A stretch of DNA of 64,000 nt from WVYX01 sp039586815 (GCA_039586815.1 JBDHJR010000003.1:62001-126000); one strand, 5' to 3'. Shown: positions 46,480 through 55,359, counted from the stretch's first letter. A program made the numbers and translations. Notes: a model not told the origin generated them from the letters alone.

Positions 46480-46549
46480 ACTTCCCCCTTTCCAAGGGGC
46501 TGGGCGGGCTGCGACCCTCCTGCCACCCCACGCGTCTATCTTGTCGGGA

Positions 46550-47101
46550 ATGGCAGACTTCACCCTGGCTGCATTGGACGATCTGGCGATCCACCGGGCC
46601 AAGTCCGGCGATCTAGCCGCACTCGAGCGGGTGTACCGCGCATACGAAGGCACGGTGTACTCGTTGTCGCGGCGGATCTGCAGGACCCCGGAGGACGCCG
46701 AAGAGGCGCTGCAGGAGACTTTCCTGGAAGTCTGCCGCAGCATCGGGAAGTTCCGGGGCACTGGTCCCGGAAGTCTCACGGCATGGATCAAGCGGATCGC
46801 TTCCAGCAAGGCGCTGATCCGGATCCGCTACGAGAAGTACCGCGAGACGGAGGAGTTTCATGAGGAAGGCGGCTGGGCGGGCAGGCTGGACGGAGACACG
46901 GGCCTGCAGTTGGATCTGGAAGCGGCGCTGCACCGGCTGTCGGAGACCTCCAGAGCGGTGGTATGGCTGCACGATGTGGAGGGGTACACCCACGAGGAGA
47001 TTGCCGAGCAAATGGGCAAGACAGTGAGCTTTTCCAAGTCGCAGTTGTCGCGCGCACATGCGCGGCTGCGAAAGATGCTCGGTGAGGAGGCGCAATGCTA
47101 A
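46550..47101 (+). CDS. RNA polymerase ECF sigma factor (sigma-70 family)
   Basis: 183 residues with regions 2 and 4 only. Region 2: DLAALERVYRAYEGTVYSLS, then RICRTPEDAEEALQETFLEV. Region 4: HRLSETSRAVVWLHDVEGYT and HEEIAEQMGKTVSFSKSQLS (helix-turn-helix). Its stop overlaps the anti-sigma start by seven bases, the classic sigma/anti-sigma arrangement. It probably controls an envelope-stress regulon; the target promoters are not identifiable from this window. Confidence 0.93.
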   Translation: MADFTLAALDDLAIHRAKSGDLAALERVYRAYEGTVYSLSRRICRTPEDAEEALQETFLEVCRSIGKFRGTGPGSLTAWIKRIASSKALIRIRYEKYRETEEFHEEGGWAGRLDGDTGLQLDLEAALHRLSETSRAVVWLHDVEGYTHEEIAEQMGKTVSFSKSQLSRAHARLRKMLGEEAQC

Positions 47102-47688
47102 GACATTGCACGATCGCAGAGCTGTTGGACCTGCGGGACGGGGAGGGATCGGTGGCGGCGCGGACACACGTGGATGAGTGCGACGCCTGCCGGGTCGAGC
47201 TCGACCGGATGTACCAGCGGGTGGCGGCGCTGAAGGCCCTGCCGAGCTTCACACCGCCGCGCGACCGCTGGCCTGTCGTGCGTGACGCGCTGACGCGGTC
47301 ACGCCGCCGCAGGCGGTGGCAGCGGGTTGGAGGAGCCGCGCTGGCCGCGGCGGCAGCGCTGGCACTGATGATCGGAATTCCCGGTGTGCAGGGGTCCGGC
47401 CCCGAACTGGCGATCGCCCAGGAAGTGGACGAGCTGAGGCAGGAGTCGCACCAGCTGGAGCGGGTGCTGTATGAGGTCGAGCGGGAGCGCCGCGTGGTGA
47501 CCGGGCGGGTGCTGGCGGTGATCGTGGAGCTGGAGGACCGCATCGCGGTGATCGATGCCGGCATCACGACGGTACAGACGGGCGGTCATGTGACGGTCGA
47601 GCTGCGCGACCTGTGGGAGGACCGGGTGATACTGGTGAACCAGTTGGTGGCGACGCACGTGCAGCAGACCGCGTACGTCGGACACTGA
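47095..47688 (+). CDS. Anti-sigma factor with zinc-binding N-terminus
   Basis: 197 residues. The zinc anti-sigma (ZAS) motif THVDECDACR (HxxxCxxC) is near residue 25; a single membrane helix (GGAALAAAAALALMIGIPGV) is followed by a periplasmic coiled coil (DELRQESHQLERVLYEVERE). It should hold the sigma factor encoded just upstream until a periplasmic signal releases it. The following PDZ protein gene is a plausible partner in that signal. Confidence 0.9.
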   Translation: MLRHCTIAELLDLRDGEGSVAARTHVDECDACRVELDRMYQRVAALKALPSFTPPRDRWPVVRDALTRSRRRRRWQRVGGAALAAAAALALMIGIPGVQGSGPELAIAQEVDELRQESHQLERVLYEVERERRVVTGRVLAVIVELEDRIAVIDAGITTVQTGGHVTVELRDLWEDRVILVNQLVATHVQQTAYVGH

Positions 47689-47762
47689 ATTAGATCGGGC
47701 ACAGCCGCGCGACCATGAACGGCGGCTGCGCATCGTTGAGCAGTAAAGGAGCAGTGAGAGCG

Positions 47763-48845
47763 ATGATGAAACTGAGAATGCTGGCATTGATTGGATTGGC
47801 CGTGCTGATGGGCCGGCCGGCCACGGTCCTGGCGCAGGAGCCGGATCCTGAGCAGGTGCGGCAGCACGAGGTCCAGGAAGCGGTGCGCCGCGTTCAAGAG
47901 GCACAGCGAGAGCTGCAGGCGGCACTCGAGTGGCTGCAACAGACCGAGATCGAATCGGCCAACCTGGCCATGCGCGAGGCCATGGCGGCCCTGCGACTGG
48001 CGCAGCGAGACCTGCGCGATGACGAGCTGCGGACCATCATGGAGCGCATTCGGGTCTTCCCGGGTATTGAGACCAACGTGGTGCTGAGCCTCGGCCGGCC
48101 ACGGATGGGCGTGCTGCTCGGCTCGGACGAGTGGAACCCCGAGACGGATCCTGTGGGAGCGGTGCTGCAGGCGATCACGCCGGGCGGGCCAGCCGAGGAG
48201 GCGGGACTCAAGGCCGGAGACGTAATCACCATGGCCGACGGGCAGTCGCTGGCCCGCACCACGCGGCGAGAGGATTCGCCCGGCGAAAAACTGGTAGCCG
48301 CAATCCGTGGCCACGAGGAAGGCGACACGATGCGGGTGGAGTACCGCAGGGGCGACGAGACGCACACGGCCGACGTCGTGCTGCGGCAGCTGGACTCGCG
48401 CTCCTACTCCTACGGGATCTTCGCCGATCCCGAAACGAGCATCCAGATCGCCGAGCCGATCGAGATCCCCGAGATGGACTTCGCGGTTCGTACACCCGTC
48501 GTGCAGGCGTTCATGCCGTACGGCTGGCTCAATATCGAGCTGGTGATGCTGGACGAGGAGCTGGGTGAATACTTCGGAACCGGCGAGGGGCTGCTCGTGG
48601 TGAGCGCGCCGCGGGACGAAGACCTCGATCTCCGGAGTGGTGACGTCATCCTGAACATCGACGGGCGCGAGCCCACCAGCCCGCGCCATGCCTTGCGCAT
48701 CATGCGTTCGTATGAGCCGGGCGAGACGATGAGTGTGGAGATCATGCGCAGCCAGCGCCGCCAGACTATCAACGTCACGGTGCCGGAGCGCGACGGCGGG
48801 TTCCTGTGGCGGTCGGAGACCGTTCCCGAGCCCGACAGCTGGTAG
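47763..48845 (+). CDS. Periplasmic PDZ-domain protein
   Basis: 360 residues. Signal MLALIGLAVLMGRPATVLAQ, then a coiled coil (RRVQEAQRELQAALEWLQQT). Two PDZ domains follow: VLQAITPGGPAEEAGLKAGD with VITMADGQ, and LVVSAPRDEDLDLRSGDVIL with NIDGREP. There is no protease domain, so it is an adaptor or sensor, not DegS itself. It is co-directional with the sigma and anti-sigma genes, 74 bases downstream, and may sense envelope state for them. Confidence 0.88.
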   Translation: MMKLRMLALIGLAVLMGRPATVLAQEPDPEQVRQHEVQEAVRRVQEAQRELQAALEWLQQTEIESANLAMREAMAALRLAQRDLRDDELRTIMERIRVFPGIETNVVLSLGRPRMGVLLGSDEWNPETDPVGAVLQAITPGGPAEEAGLKAGDVITMADGQSLARTTRREDSPGEKLVAAIRGHEEGDTMRVEYRRGDETHTADVVLRQLDSRSYSYGIFADPETSIQIAEPIEIPEMDFAVRTPVVQAFMPYGWLNIELVMLDEELGEYFGTGEGLLVVSAPRDEDLDLRSGDVILNIDGREPTSPRHALRIMRSYEPGETMSVEIMRSQRRQTINVTVPERDGGFLWRSETVPEPDSW

Positions 48846-48866
48846 CCCCGGCGGTTAGGCGGTCAG

Positions 48867-48901
48867 CGGCGGTGGGACGGAGTTGGCCCGTCCCACCGCC
48901 G
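48867..48901. terminator. Bidirectional terminator hairpin
   Basis: CGGCGGTGGGACGG (48867-48880) pairs perfectly with CCGTCCCACCGCCG (48888-48901), a 14-base-pair stem with loop AGTTGGC, between convergent PDZ and M14 peptidase genes. No T run follows on either strand, so termination efficiency is uncertain, but position and perfect pairing favour this role. Confidence 0.65.
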
Positions 48902-48923
48902 TCGCACGTTGTAGCCCCTCCCC

Positions 48924-51659
48924 CTACCTCCCGCTCCCAAACAGTATCGCGTTTGTGAGCAACCGGGCCGGCCCCCGCCAGAAGGCGCGGTAGAGTGGGT
49001 CCTCCGCGAGGAGAACGACGTGCCCGCGCCCCGCGCGTTCGGCGGTGGCGTAGACTGTCTCCCGGAGGAGCCGCTCCGTGTTGTCCGGCCATGCAAAGCC
49101 TGCGAGCAACAGCGAGTCGCCCACGAAGACCACCGGGTTGTCACCGTCTTCGGACGGTGTGAGGAACGTGCCCCCCCGCATCATCACCGGAAGCGCTTCC
49201 TGCCGATAACCCATCGTGAGCCAATGCGTCTGGTCGAGAGTCGCCCGGAAGATCGAGCCCGGGACGTACTCGGTCCGGTCTGGATCGGCCGAGGGGGATG
49301 CCAGCGGCGGAGTCATGTCGGGACCGCTGGGTAGAGTTTCCCCGTCCCCGTCCGGAGTGAGTCGCTTCACGCTGCTCAGGCCGACGTCCTCATGGCCGGG
49401 AAACAGCGCTGCGTTGTCGTACGCTATCAGCACGCCGCCGTCACGCACCCAACCCTTCAGTCGCTCGATCCCGCCGGGGCCCAGCTCCCGCCGGATCGTG
49501 CCGGCGCTCCCGCTGGGGATTATGAACACGTTGTAGTCGGCGAGGGTGTACATGCCGCCGACCCAGCTGAGCGGGACCGGCACGAAGGGCTGCCCCAGCT
49601 CCGCGTCGAGGAAGTGCCACAGCGCTCCGTAGCTGGTGATGCTGATGCCGCTCCCCGATGCGACGGCGATGCGCGGGGCGAAGACCGGGTCCACGCTCTG
49701 GGACCCAACGCCCACCGGTCCGGCATCGGGGAAAGCCGATTGAACGGCAGCCACCGGCACCCCGATTTCGGACGCGAGAGCAGTCAGCCGCTCGTGCAGC
49801 GTGTCGGGGTTGCGCGTCGTCCGGACCACGAAGGTGCCCCGCGGGAAGCCGCGGCCGTCCGCGCGGAGCGCCCGCGTGCTCACGTTCACCACGAAGCCCT
49901 CGCGCAGCAGCGCCATCGCCAGTTCAGGGGCCGCCTGGCGGTCGTTGGCGAAGACGTATGCCGAGCGCCCCGGTCCCGACACGCCACCCGCGGGAGCGAT
50001 GGCGCGCACGGGATCTCCGTCCGCCGAAAGGGCCAGCCGCGTGGCAGCCACGTCGCGCAGGTCCTCCGTCCAGTAGGCCTCGAGCCCGAGTGTCAGGGGC
50101 AGCGACCACGCGGTGAGATCATAGAACTCGTAGCGCTCGCTCATGGCGCTGGTGCCGCGCCGCTGGTTGCGCCGGAACTTCGCGAGCTGCCGCTCCGCGA
50201 ACTCGCTGTCGACTTCGGCACTGGGCTCGAGCAGGGCGCGCGCCATTCGACCCTCGGGTTGCGCCAGGTCCACGACCAGCGCGCCGGCCGGGAATGTGCG
50301 GCGTACGCCGTCCGCGGTGGGACCGGCCATATAGTCGTGCGCGTCGGACGCCGTGTACGGCTCGTCGAGGCGGCTCACCTCCACGTGCTGGCGCAGCAGC
50401 ATCGTTGCGAGCCGCGCCGCGTTGGTCTCGTCGTTGTCGGGGAGAATCACGACGCGCTTCATGGTGGCCGAGCGTGCCTCGGCTACGGCGAACCGGTGGA
50501 AGTCGTAGAAGTCCCCGAGGCGGGCCTCGCGGTTGGCTGCGGCCGTCGCGATGGTGGCCAGGGACGCCACGTAGTGATGCGCGATCCCATCCGCGAACGT
50601 GATGACGGTGCCGTCGTCCCGGCGCCGCTCCAGTGCCTTGCCACCATCGGTCTCGTACGTCATCCCCGTTGCACCGTGCAGCGACGGGCCAGTGTCGAAG
50701 TATCCTGCGTAGAACAAATCGAAGATGTCGCGCGTGTAGTACTGCCATCCGAAGCGGTCGAAGGCAGCGGCGTTGCCTTGCCCGAACGTCTCCATCCAGC
50801 GGGTGGACTCGGCCGGGAGGTTATGGTTCACGGGCAGCGCCGGGGGCGGGAAGAAGAACTGCTCCGTGGTACCGTGCATGTCTACGAACACCTGCGGATG
50901 CCAGCGCATGATGGTCGCGACCATGGCCCTGGTGGGGGCCTGGGACAGGGCGAAGAAGTCGCGGTTCATGTCGAACCGGTAGTGGCTGTAGCGACCCCAG
51001 ATGTCCCACGGCTCGTTCCACTCGTACGAATAGGGCTCGTCGGTCCCCACTGCCAGCGAGTTGTACCACACCACGAAGCGCTCGTGGCCGTCGGGGTTTG
51101 CCGACGGGTTGAGGATCACGAGTGTATTGTCCAGCAGATCCAGCGTCTCGGGTTCTTCGGAGGCGAGCAGCTGATACGCCACCCACATTGCCGCCTCGAA
51201 TCCAGTGGGCTCGTTGCCGTGGATCGAGTACGAGAGCATCACTACTACCGGATCACGCGTGACGATAGCCTGGGCCTGCTCCGGGCTCGTTATGCGGGGG
51301 TCGGCCAGTCGGTCGATCTCGCCCCGGATCTCGTCGAGGCGGGCGATGTTCTCGGGCGAGGAGATTAGCAACACCCGCATCGTGCGCCCCTCCTCGGTCA
51401 CACCGATCACTTCGGTGCGGGCGCGGTCGGGAGCCGCTGCGACCAGCGCGTCCAGCACCGTCTGCTGCTCGGCGTACTGAGTGTGTCGTGCGCCGGCCTC
51501 GTACCCCAACAGGTCGCCCGGGCGCGGCACTTCGCTGCGGTACGGCCCACGGCCGTAGTACTCGAAGCGCTCCTGTGCAAGAAGGTCGGTCGCGGGGAAC
51601 AAGAGGAGCGTGGCGAGGCCTGCGCCAGCCAGAGAGAGCGTCGATAGTCTGGACTTCAT
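48924..51659 (-). CDS. M14 family zinc carboxypeptidase, secreted
   Basis: 911 residues with a signal (LAGAGLATLLLFPATDLLAQ). The peptidase M14 domain has zinc ligands His147 and Glu150 in SYSIHGNEPTGFEAAMWVAY, substrate residues in NTLVILNPSANPDGHERF and FDMNRDFFAL, and the third His in VFVDMHGTTEQFFFPPP. The C-terminal 400 residues look like a glutamine-amidotransferase-like/Rossmann segment (GGVLIAYDNAALFP), as in other large secreted M14 proteins. It trims C-terminal residues from peptides outside the inner membrane. ATG at 51659 places the signal at the start. Confidence 0.92.
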   Translation of the reverse strand: MKSRLSTLSLAGAGLATLLLFPATDLLAQERFEYYGRGPYRSEVPRPGDLLGYEAGARHTQYAEQQTVLDALVAAAPDRARTEVIGVTEEGRTMRVLLISSPENIARLDEIRGEIDRLADPRITSPEQAQAIVTRDPVVVMLSYSIHGNEPTGFEAAMWVAYQLLASEEPETLDLLDNTLVILNPSANPDGHERFVVWYNSLAVGTDEPYSYEWNEPWDIWGRYSHYRFDMNRDFFALSQAPTRAMVATIMRWHPQVFVDMHGTTEQFFFPPPALPVNHNLPAESTRWMETFGQGNAAAFDRFGWQYYTRDIFDLFYAGYFDTGPSLHGATGMTYETDGGKALERRRDDGTVITFADGIAHHYVASLATIATAAANREARLGDFYDFHRFAVAEARSATMKRVVILPDNDETNAARLATMLLRQHVEVSRLDEPYTASDAHDYMAGPTADGVRRTFPAGALVVDLAQPEGRMARALLEPSAEVDSEFAERQLAKFRRNQRRGTSAMSERYEFYDLTAWSLPLTLGLEAYWTEDLRDVAATRLALSADGDPVRAIAPAGGVSGPGRSAYVFANDRQAAPELAMALLREGFVVNVSTRALRADGRGFPRGTFVVRTTRNPDTLHERLTALASEIGVPVAAVQSAFPDAGPVGVGSQSVDPVFAPRIAVASGSGISITSYGALWHFLDAELGQPFVPVPLSWVGGMYTLADYNVFIIPSGSAGTIRRELGPGGIERLKGWVRDGGVLIAYDNAALFPGHEDVGLSSVKRLTPDGDGETLPSGPDMTPPLASPSADPDRTEYVPGSIFRATLDQTHWLTMGYRQEALPVMMRGGTFLTPSEDGDNPVVFVGDSLLLAGFAWPDNTERLLRETVYATAERAGRGHVVLLAEDPLYRAFWRGPARLLTNAILFGSGR

Positions 51660-51816
51660 GATCGTCTGTCGTGTGGGGGTGGGGGTGCGATTCACGGACG
51701 CTGGCAAACTAGCCAGCGGTGCGGCACCCCGCGAGGGTGGACTGCTTGCGCAACGCCGGGCGCGCGCGCATCCTGTTTGCATCTCGGACCACGATCGTCT
51801 TCGCCAGGAGGCCTGA

Positions 51817-52233
51817 ATGCCGGAGGCACTGTTCCCTCTGTTTCCTTGGATGCACCTGATCGGTCGGGTTCTCTTCTCCATGCTCTTCATCGGAAGCGGC
51901 TTGAATCACCTGCTGAAGGTGAACGACATGGCGGCCTATGCGCAGATCAAGGGTATGCCGGCGCCGAAGGCGGCGACGGTGATCTCTGGGTTGATGATCC
52001 TGGTCGGTGGCATCCTGGTGCTGCTCGGCTGGCACCGGTTCATCGGCGCCGGCCTCATCGTGCTCTTCCTGCTCCCCTCGGCTTTCCTGATGCACGCATT
52101 CTGGAAGGAAACCGACGCCGCGATGATGCAGGTCGAGATGTCGCACTTCATGAAGGACCTGGCACTGCTCGGTGCGGCGCTCTTCTTCGCGTTCTATTCC
52201 GGAATGCCCTGGCCGATGAGCCTGGGAGGGTAA
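51817..52233 (+). CDS. DoxX family membrane protein
   Basis: 138 residues with four membrane helices. LIGRVLFSMLFIGSGLNHLL is the DoxX first-helix signature; then GLMILVGGILVLLGW, GLIVLFLLPSAFLMHAFWKE and the C-terminal LALLGAALFFAFYS. Members are linked to quinone or redox functions but mostly uncharacterised. AGGAGG precedes the ATG, with five to six bases between. Divergent from the M14 gene. Confidence 0.88.
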   Translation: MPEALFPLFPWMHLIGRVLFSMLFIGSGLNHLLKVNDMAAYAQIKGMPAPKAATVISGLMILVGGILVLLGWHRFIGAGLIVLFLLPSAFLMHAFWKETDAAMMQVEMSHFMKDLALLGAALFFAFYSGMPWPMSLGG

Positions 52234-52391
52234 CTAGAGGGGGAGCACGCGGGACCATGCGGGTGCAGTACACGGCGTGAGGCGCACTCCGGCCGCCGAA
52301 CGCGGCTGCACGCTGCACACTGTCCATACTCGCTCACTGCCTGGCCATTCCGCCTTGCCGCTTGAGACCCTGCCGCCCACTTGACGCCTGA

Positions 52392-52436
52392 GATATATCG
52401 CGCGATATTACGTACGATACAACGTGACGATATATC
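52392..52436. promoter_or_regulatory. Palindromic operator upstream of padR-like gene
   Basis: GATATATC occurs twice, at 52392-52399 and 52429-52436, and a perfect 14-base palindrome ATATCGCGCGATAT spans 52395-52408. The repeats lie 37 bases apart, just before the ribosome site AGGAGG of the PadR gene. The AT-rich palindromes in a GC-rich genome are consistent with PadR autoregulation. Confidence 0.6.
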
Positions 52437-52447
52437 AGGAGGTCCAA

Positions 52448-53005
52448 GTGGCCAGGAATCGTAACGGCTGGTGGTTTGGATTCGGTCCCGAGGGCATGTG
52501 CGGCTGGGGCGACCTGGGCGGGCGTCGCCGCAGGGGCCGCCGGGTCCGGTTCGAATCGGGTGACATGAAGTACGTGATCCTCAAGCTCCTCAAAGAGAAA
52601 CCGATGCACGGGTATGAGGTGATGAAGGCGCTGGAGGAGCAGACGCACGGCTGCTACAAGCCGTCCCCCGGCACCGTTTATCCCACGCTGCAGTGGCTCG
52701 AGGACGAGAGCCTGGTGAAGAGTGACGAGGTGGAGGGGAAGAAGGTCTACTCGGTCACGGATGCCGGACTCGAGTTCCTCGAGCAGAACAAGTCGACTGT
52801 GGAGGACATATTCGACCGCGTCGAGGAGACGATCGATTCGATCTTCACCGACCCGATCCCGGATATCACACGCCTGGCCGGAAAGTTGGTAGGCCAGGCG
52901 TACCGATCGGCATGGAAGCTGCGCGACGACCAGGAGCGGCGCCGCAAGGTGACCGAGATCCTCGAGCAGGCCCTCAAGGACCTGGAGGGAGTCGTCGCCG
53001 AGTAG
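52448..53005 (+). CDS. PadR family transcriptional regulator
   Basis: 185 residues. A Gly/Trp/Arg-rich N-terminal tail (RNRNGWWFGFGPEG) precedes a winged helix: MKYVILKLLKEKPMHGYEVM, CYKPSPGTVYPTLQWLEDES and LVKSDEVEGKKVYSVTDAG. A C-terminal dimerisation helix pair follows. GTG at 52448 lies five bases after AGGAGG. The tail resembles PadR proteins controlling metal or redox genes, but no target is evident beyond the operator in its own promoter. Confidence 0.92.
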   Translation: MARNRNGWWFGFGPEGMCGWGDLGGRRRRGRRVRFESGDMKYVILKLLKEKPMHGYEVMKALEEQTHGCYKPSPGTVYPTLQWLEDESLVKSDEVEGKKVYSVTDAGLEFLEQNKSTVEDIFDRVEETIDSIFTDPIPDITRLAGKLVGQAYRSAWKLRDDQERRRKVTEILEQALKDLEGVVAE

Positions 53006-53014
53006 CGACCCCCG

Positions 53015-53629
53015 CTACTCCTTGTCCACCGATAGCAGTGCGGCCAGCCACAGGAAGGGCGCGGCCGCGAGCGCCGCATACGATCCGGCCTGGATTCCCA
53101 CGTACAAGTTGGTCCAGGTGCCTTGGGTGGTGCCGACGACCTCCAGTTGCGTGGTGAGCGCCACCAGGTCCTGCCAGCCTACGCCCAGCTGAGCAGTGAA
53201 CCCCGGCCAGGTACCCTCGAACAGATCGAGATCCCCCGCCAGCAGCACGCCCGCCGCCACGTCGACGGCCCACGCGCCCGCGATCCAGTAGCGGTAGCGG
53301 GGCCGGATGCCGAGGCGCCAGCCGTCGTCGTCACCTCCCAAGTACACGCCGCCGCCCACAGCCGAATGGGAGCCGACGTTGTACAGCGCGCCGATCTCCC
53401 CCGAGAAGTAGTACCGGGGCGTGTCGGCGAGGCGGTTCTGGTCGGCGAGCCTCGCGCTGACGGCGAACTCGGCAATCGTGAACCACTGACATCCGGGCAA
53501 CGCCCGACCGCGGAAGCAGAATCCGGGCGGCCGCTCGTACGCTTGAACCAGCGTGCCACCACTCTGTTGTGCGGGGAGTGCGGTGGGCAGCAGCATGCCC
53601 AGGAGCACGACCACGAGGCTCCGCCTCAA
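53015..53629 (-). CDS. Hypothetical outer-membrane-type protein
   Basis: 204 residues. Signal LVVVLLGMLLPTALPAQQ, then alternating aromatic strands (YYFSGEIGALYNVGSHSAVG, GWRLGIRPRYRYWIAGAWAV, FTAQLGVGWQDLVALTTQLE) suggesting a small beta-barrel or membrane-associated protein. Two Cys in the N-terminal part (PGFCFRGRALPGCQWF) could form a disulfide. The start overlaps the Arc-type gene's stop by four bases, so it belongs to the SPFH operon. No family recognised. Confidence 0.68.
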   Translation of the reverse strand: MRRSLVVVLLGMLLPTALPAQQSGGTLVQAYERPPGFCFRGRALPGCQWFTIAEFAVSARLADQNRLADTPRYYFSGEIGALYNVGSHSAVGGGVYLGGDDDGWRLGIRPRYRYWIAGAWAVDVAAGVLLAGDLDLFEGTWPGFTAQLGVGWQDLVALTTQLEVVGTTQGTWTNLYVGIQAGSYAALAAAPFLWLAALLSVDKE

Positions 53630-53817
53630 TCTGGTGTCGTGCCCCCCGGCGGGTCGTCGTCGCGTCGCAGACGACCCGCCTGTTGCAGCGCACGCCGCAG
53701 GAGGAACTCGATCTGTCCGTTCACGCTGCGCAGGTCGTCCCGCGCCCAGCGTGCCACAGCTTCGTGCACCTCCTGATCCATGCGGAGCAGGAACGGCTTC
53801 CGCTTGGATTCGGCCAC
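53626..53817 (-). CDS. Arc-family ribbon-helix-helix protein
   Basis: 63 residues. KPFLLRMDQEVHEAVARWAR is an Arc-like RHH strand and helix A; DDLRSVNGQIEFLLRRALQQ is helix B with the conserved N-x-x-I-E. Such proteins bind operators as dimers. It follows the SPFH gene by one base and precedes the membrane protein by overlap; the palindrome upstream of the SPFH gene is a natural operator, making this a candidate autorepressor. Confidence 0.88.
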   Translation of the reverse strand: MAESKRKPFLLRMDQEVHEAVARWARDDLRSVNGQIEFLLRRALQQAGRLRRDDDPPGGTTPD

Positions 53818-53818
53818 G

Positions 53819-54691
53819 CTACTGGTACAATGAACCCGTGTTCACGACCGGCTGCGTTCCGCGGTCGGAGCAGAGCACCACCAGCAGGTTGCTGACCATC
53901 GTGGCCTTGCGCTCCTCGTCGAGCGCCACGATGTCCTTGGTGGAGAGCTGTTCCAGCGCCATCTCCACCATTCCCACTGCGCCGTCCACGATCTTGCGCC
54001 GGGCCGCGATGACGGCGGTGGCCTGCTGCCGCTGCAGCATGGCGTGGGCGATCTCGGGCGAGTACGCCAGGTGGCTGAGGCGCGCCTCGATCACCTCCAC
54101 GCCGGCCTTGTCGAGCCGCGCCTGGACCTGCACCTGCAACTGCTCGGCGATCTGAGCCGTGTGCGTGGTGAGGGCCATCTCGTTCTCATCCTCGTGGTCC
54201 TCGTACGCATAGTGCACGGCGAGCCCGCGCAGCGCCGCTTCGCTCTGCACCTGGACGAACTCCTCGTAGTCGTCCACCTCGAATAGCGCTTCGGCGGTAT
54301 CGATCACGCGCCACACGACCACTGCGGCGACCTCGATCGGGTTCCCCGTCTTGTCGTTCACCTTGAGCTTGCCGGTCTCGAAGTTGCGCACCCGTACCGA
54401 GACCTTCCGCTTCGTGTAGAACGGGTTGGCGAACCGCAATCCCGGTGTCTTGCAGGTGCCCACATACGAGCCGAACAGCTGCAGCACCCGCGCCTCGTTG
54501 GGGTTCACTATGAACAGTCCGCCGAAGCAAACGCTCAGGACCGTTACGATGAGCGCCGAGATGATGATCCCGGCCGGATCTTCGGCGATGATCTCGCGGA
54601 TCATCCAGTAGGTCGTGGCAGCGGTCGCCACGATGAGTACGAACAGCGCCAGGTAGCCCGATGCGACTGTCCGTTCCTTTTCGCGGATCAT
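53819..54691 (-). CDS. SPFH/band 7 (stomatin-like) membrane protein
   Basis: 290 residues. Two N-terminal hydrophobic segments (ASGYLALFVLIVATAATTYW and GIIISALIVTVLSVCFGGLF), then the SPFH domain: NPNEARVLQLFGSYVGTCKT, SVRVRNFETGKLKVNDKTGN, VVVWRVIDTAEALFEVDDYE, and VQVQARLDKAGVEVIEARLS with HLAYSPEIAHAMLQRQQA. SPFH proteins form large membrane-associated scaffolds. Operon with the Arc-type gene. GGGAGGGAG precedes the ATG. Confidence 0.93.
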   Translation of the reverse strand: MIREKERTVASGYLALFVLIVATAATTYWMIREIIAEDPAGIIISALIVTVLSVCFGGLFIVNPNEARVLQLFGSYVGTCKTPGLRFANPFYTKRKVSVRVRNFETGKLKVNDKTGNPIEVAAVVVWRVIDTAEALFEVDDYEEFVQVQSEAALRGLAVHYAYEDHEDENEMALTTHTAQIAEQLQVQVQARLDKAGVEVIEARLSHLAYSPEIAHAMLQRQQATAVIAARRKIVDGAVGMVEMALEQLSTKDIVALDEERKATMVSNLLVVLCSDRGTQPVVNTGSLYQ

Positions 54692-54710
54692 GACTCCCTC
54701 CCGAATGGGA

Positions 54711-54747
54711 CTATCATAATGATATCATATTGATAGTGACATGTCAA
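54711..54747 (-). promoter_or_regulatory. Promoter with overlapping operator for SPFH-Arc operon
   Basis: On the minus strand TTGACA (54747-54742), a 17-base spacer and TATCAT (54724-54719) make a strong sigma-70-type promoter. Overlapping it, CTATCA and TGATAG arms (54711-54736) flank the perfect palindrome ATGATATCAT. TGACATGTCA (54737-54746) is another perfect palindrome across the -35. This layout suits repression by the Arc-type protein encoded in the same operon. Confidence 0.72.
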
Positions 54748-54784
54748 GGCGCGAGGCCAGCCCATGCAACGCCCCAGCGGGTGG

Positions 54785-55324
54785 TCAGTCGGCCAGGATC
54801 CTCAGGTAGGCCTTCCACGGTCCCACCTGGCCGTCGTATTGCCTGGCCATCGCTCGCACAACCTGTGCAATGTGCCCCAGGTCGTGAGCCACCCAGGTGG
54901 AGAGTAGTTGGCGGAGAGTGACCCGTCCGAACTCCGGGTGAAGGCCCACTCGGTCCAGGTCTTCGTCGGTCAGCTTCCAGCTGTCGAGGGTGCGGACATT
55001 GTCCGCACGCAGCGACTGGAACTCGTCGAGCAGCTGCGCCAGCGATTTCCCTTGCGACTCCCGTTCTTGGGCGAACCGATCGAACGGCTCGAACACCCGA
55101 AACTCCCCCTCGTCCAGGATGATCCGGGCCCGGCCTATCCAGTCGGTGCGCTCGCCGTGGATCAGGTGCCCCACTACGTCGAACGCGCTCCAGGTGCCCT
55201 CGCCCTCGGTGGCCCGGATCCATGGCTCCGAAAGCCCCTCCAGCAGTGCCCGAAGCGTGCGGGGTGTGCGGGAAAGGATCTCGATGGATTGGTCCAGTCG
55301 GTACTGCACGAACGTCGCCCCCAT
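54785..55324 (-). CDS. DinB family protein
   Basis: 179 residues of the DinB four-helix metal fold. The metal-type His triad is visible: WSAFDVVGHLIHGERTDWIG near residue 60 and VAHDLGHIAQVVRAMARQYD near residue 150. RLDQSIEILSRTPRTLRALL begins helix 1. Members are thiol-dependent transferases or unknown. ATG at 55324 is 35 bases after the DUF411 selenoprotein stop, so likely co-transcribed. Confidence 0.85.
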   Translation of the reverse strand: MGATFVQYRLDQSIEILSRTPRTLRALLEGLSEPWIRATEGEGTWSAFDVVGHLIHGERTDWIGRARIILDEGEFRVFEPFDRFAQERESQGKSLAQLLDEFQSLRADNVRTLDSWKLTDEDLDRVGLHPEFGRVTLRQLLSTWVAHDLGHIAQVVRAMARQYDGQVGPWKAYLRILAD

Positions 55325-55359
55325 GTGACAGCGGCCGGCTGAGGCCGGCCGCCGCCAGA

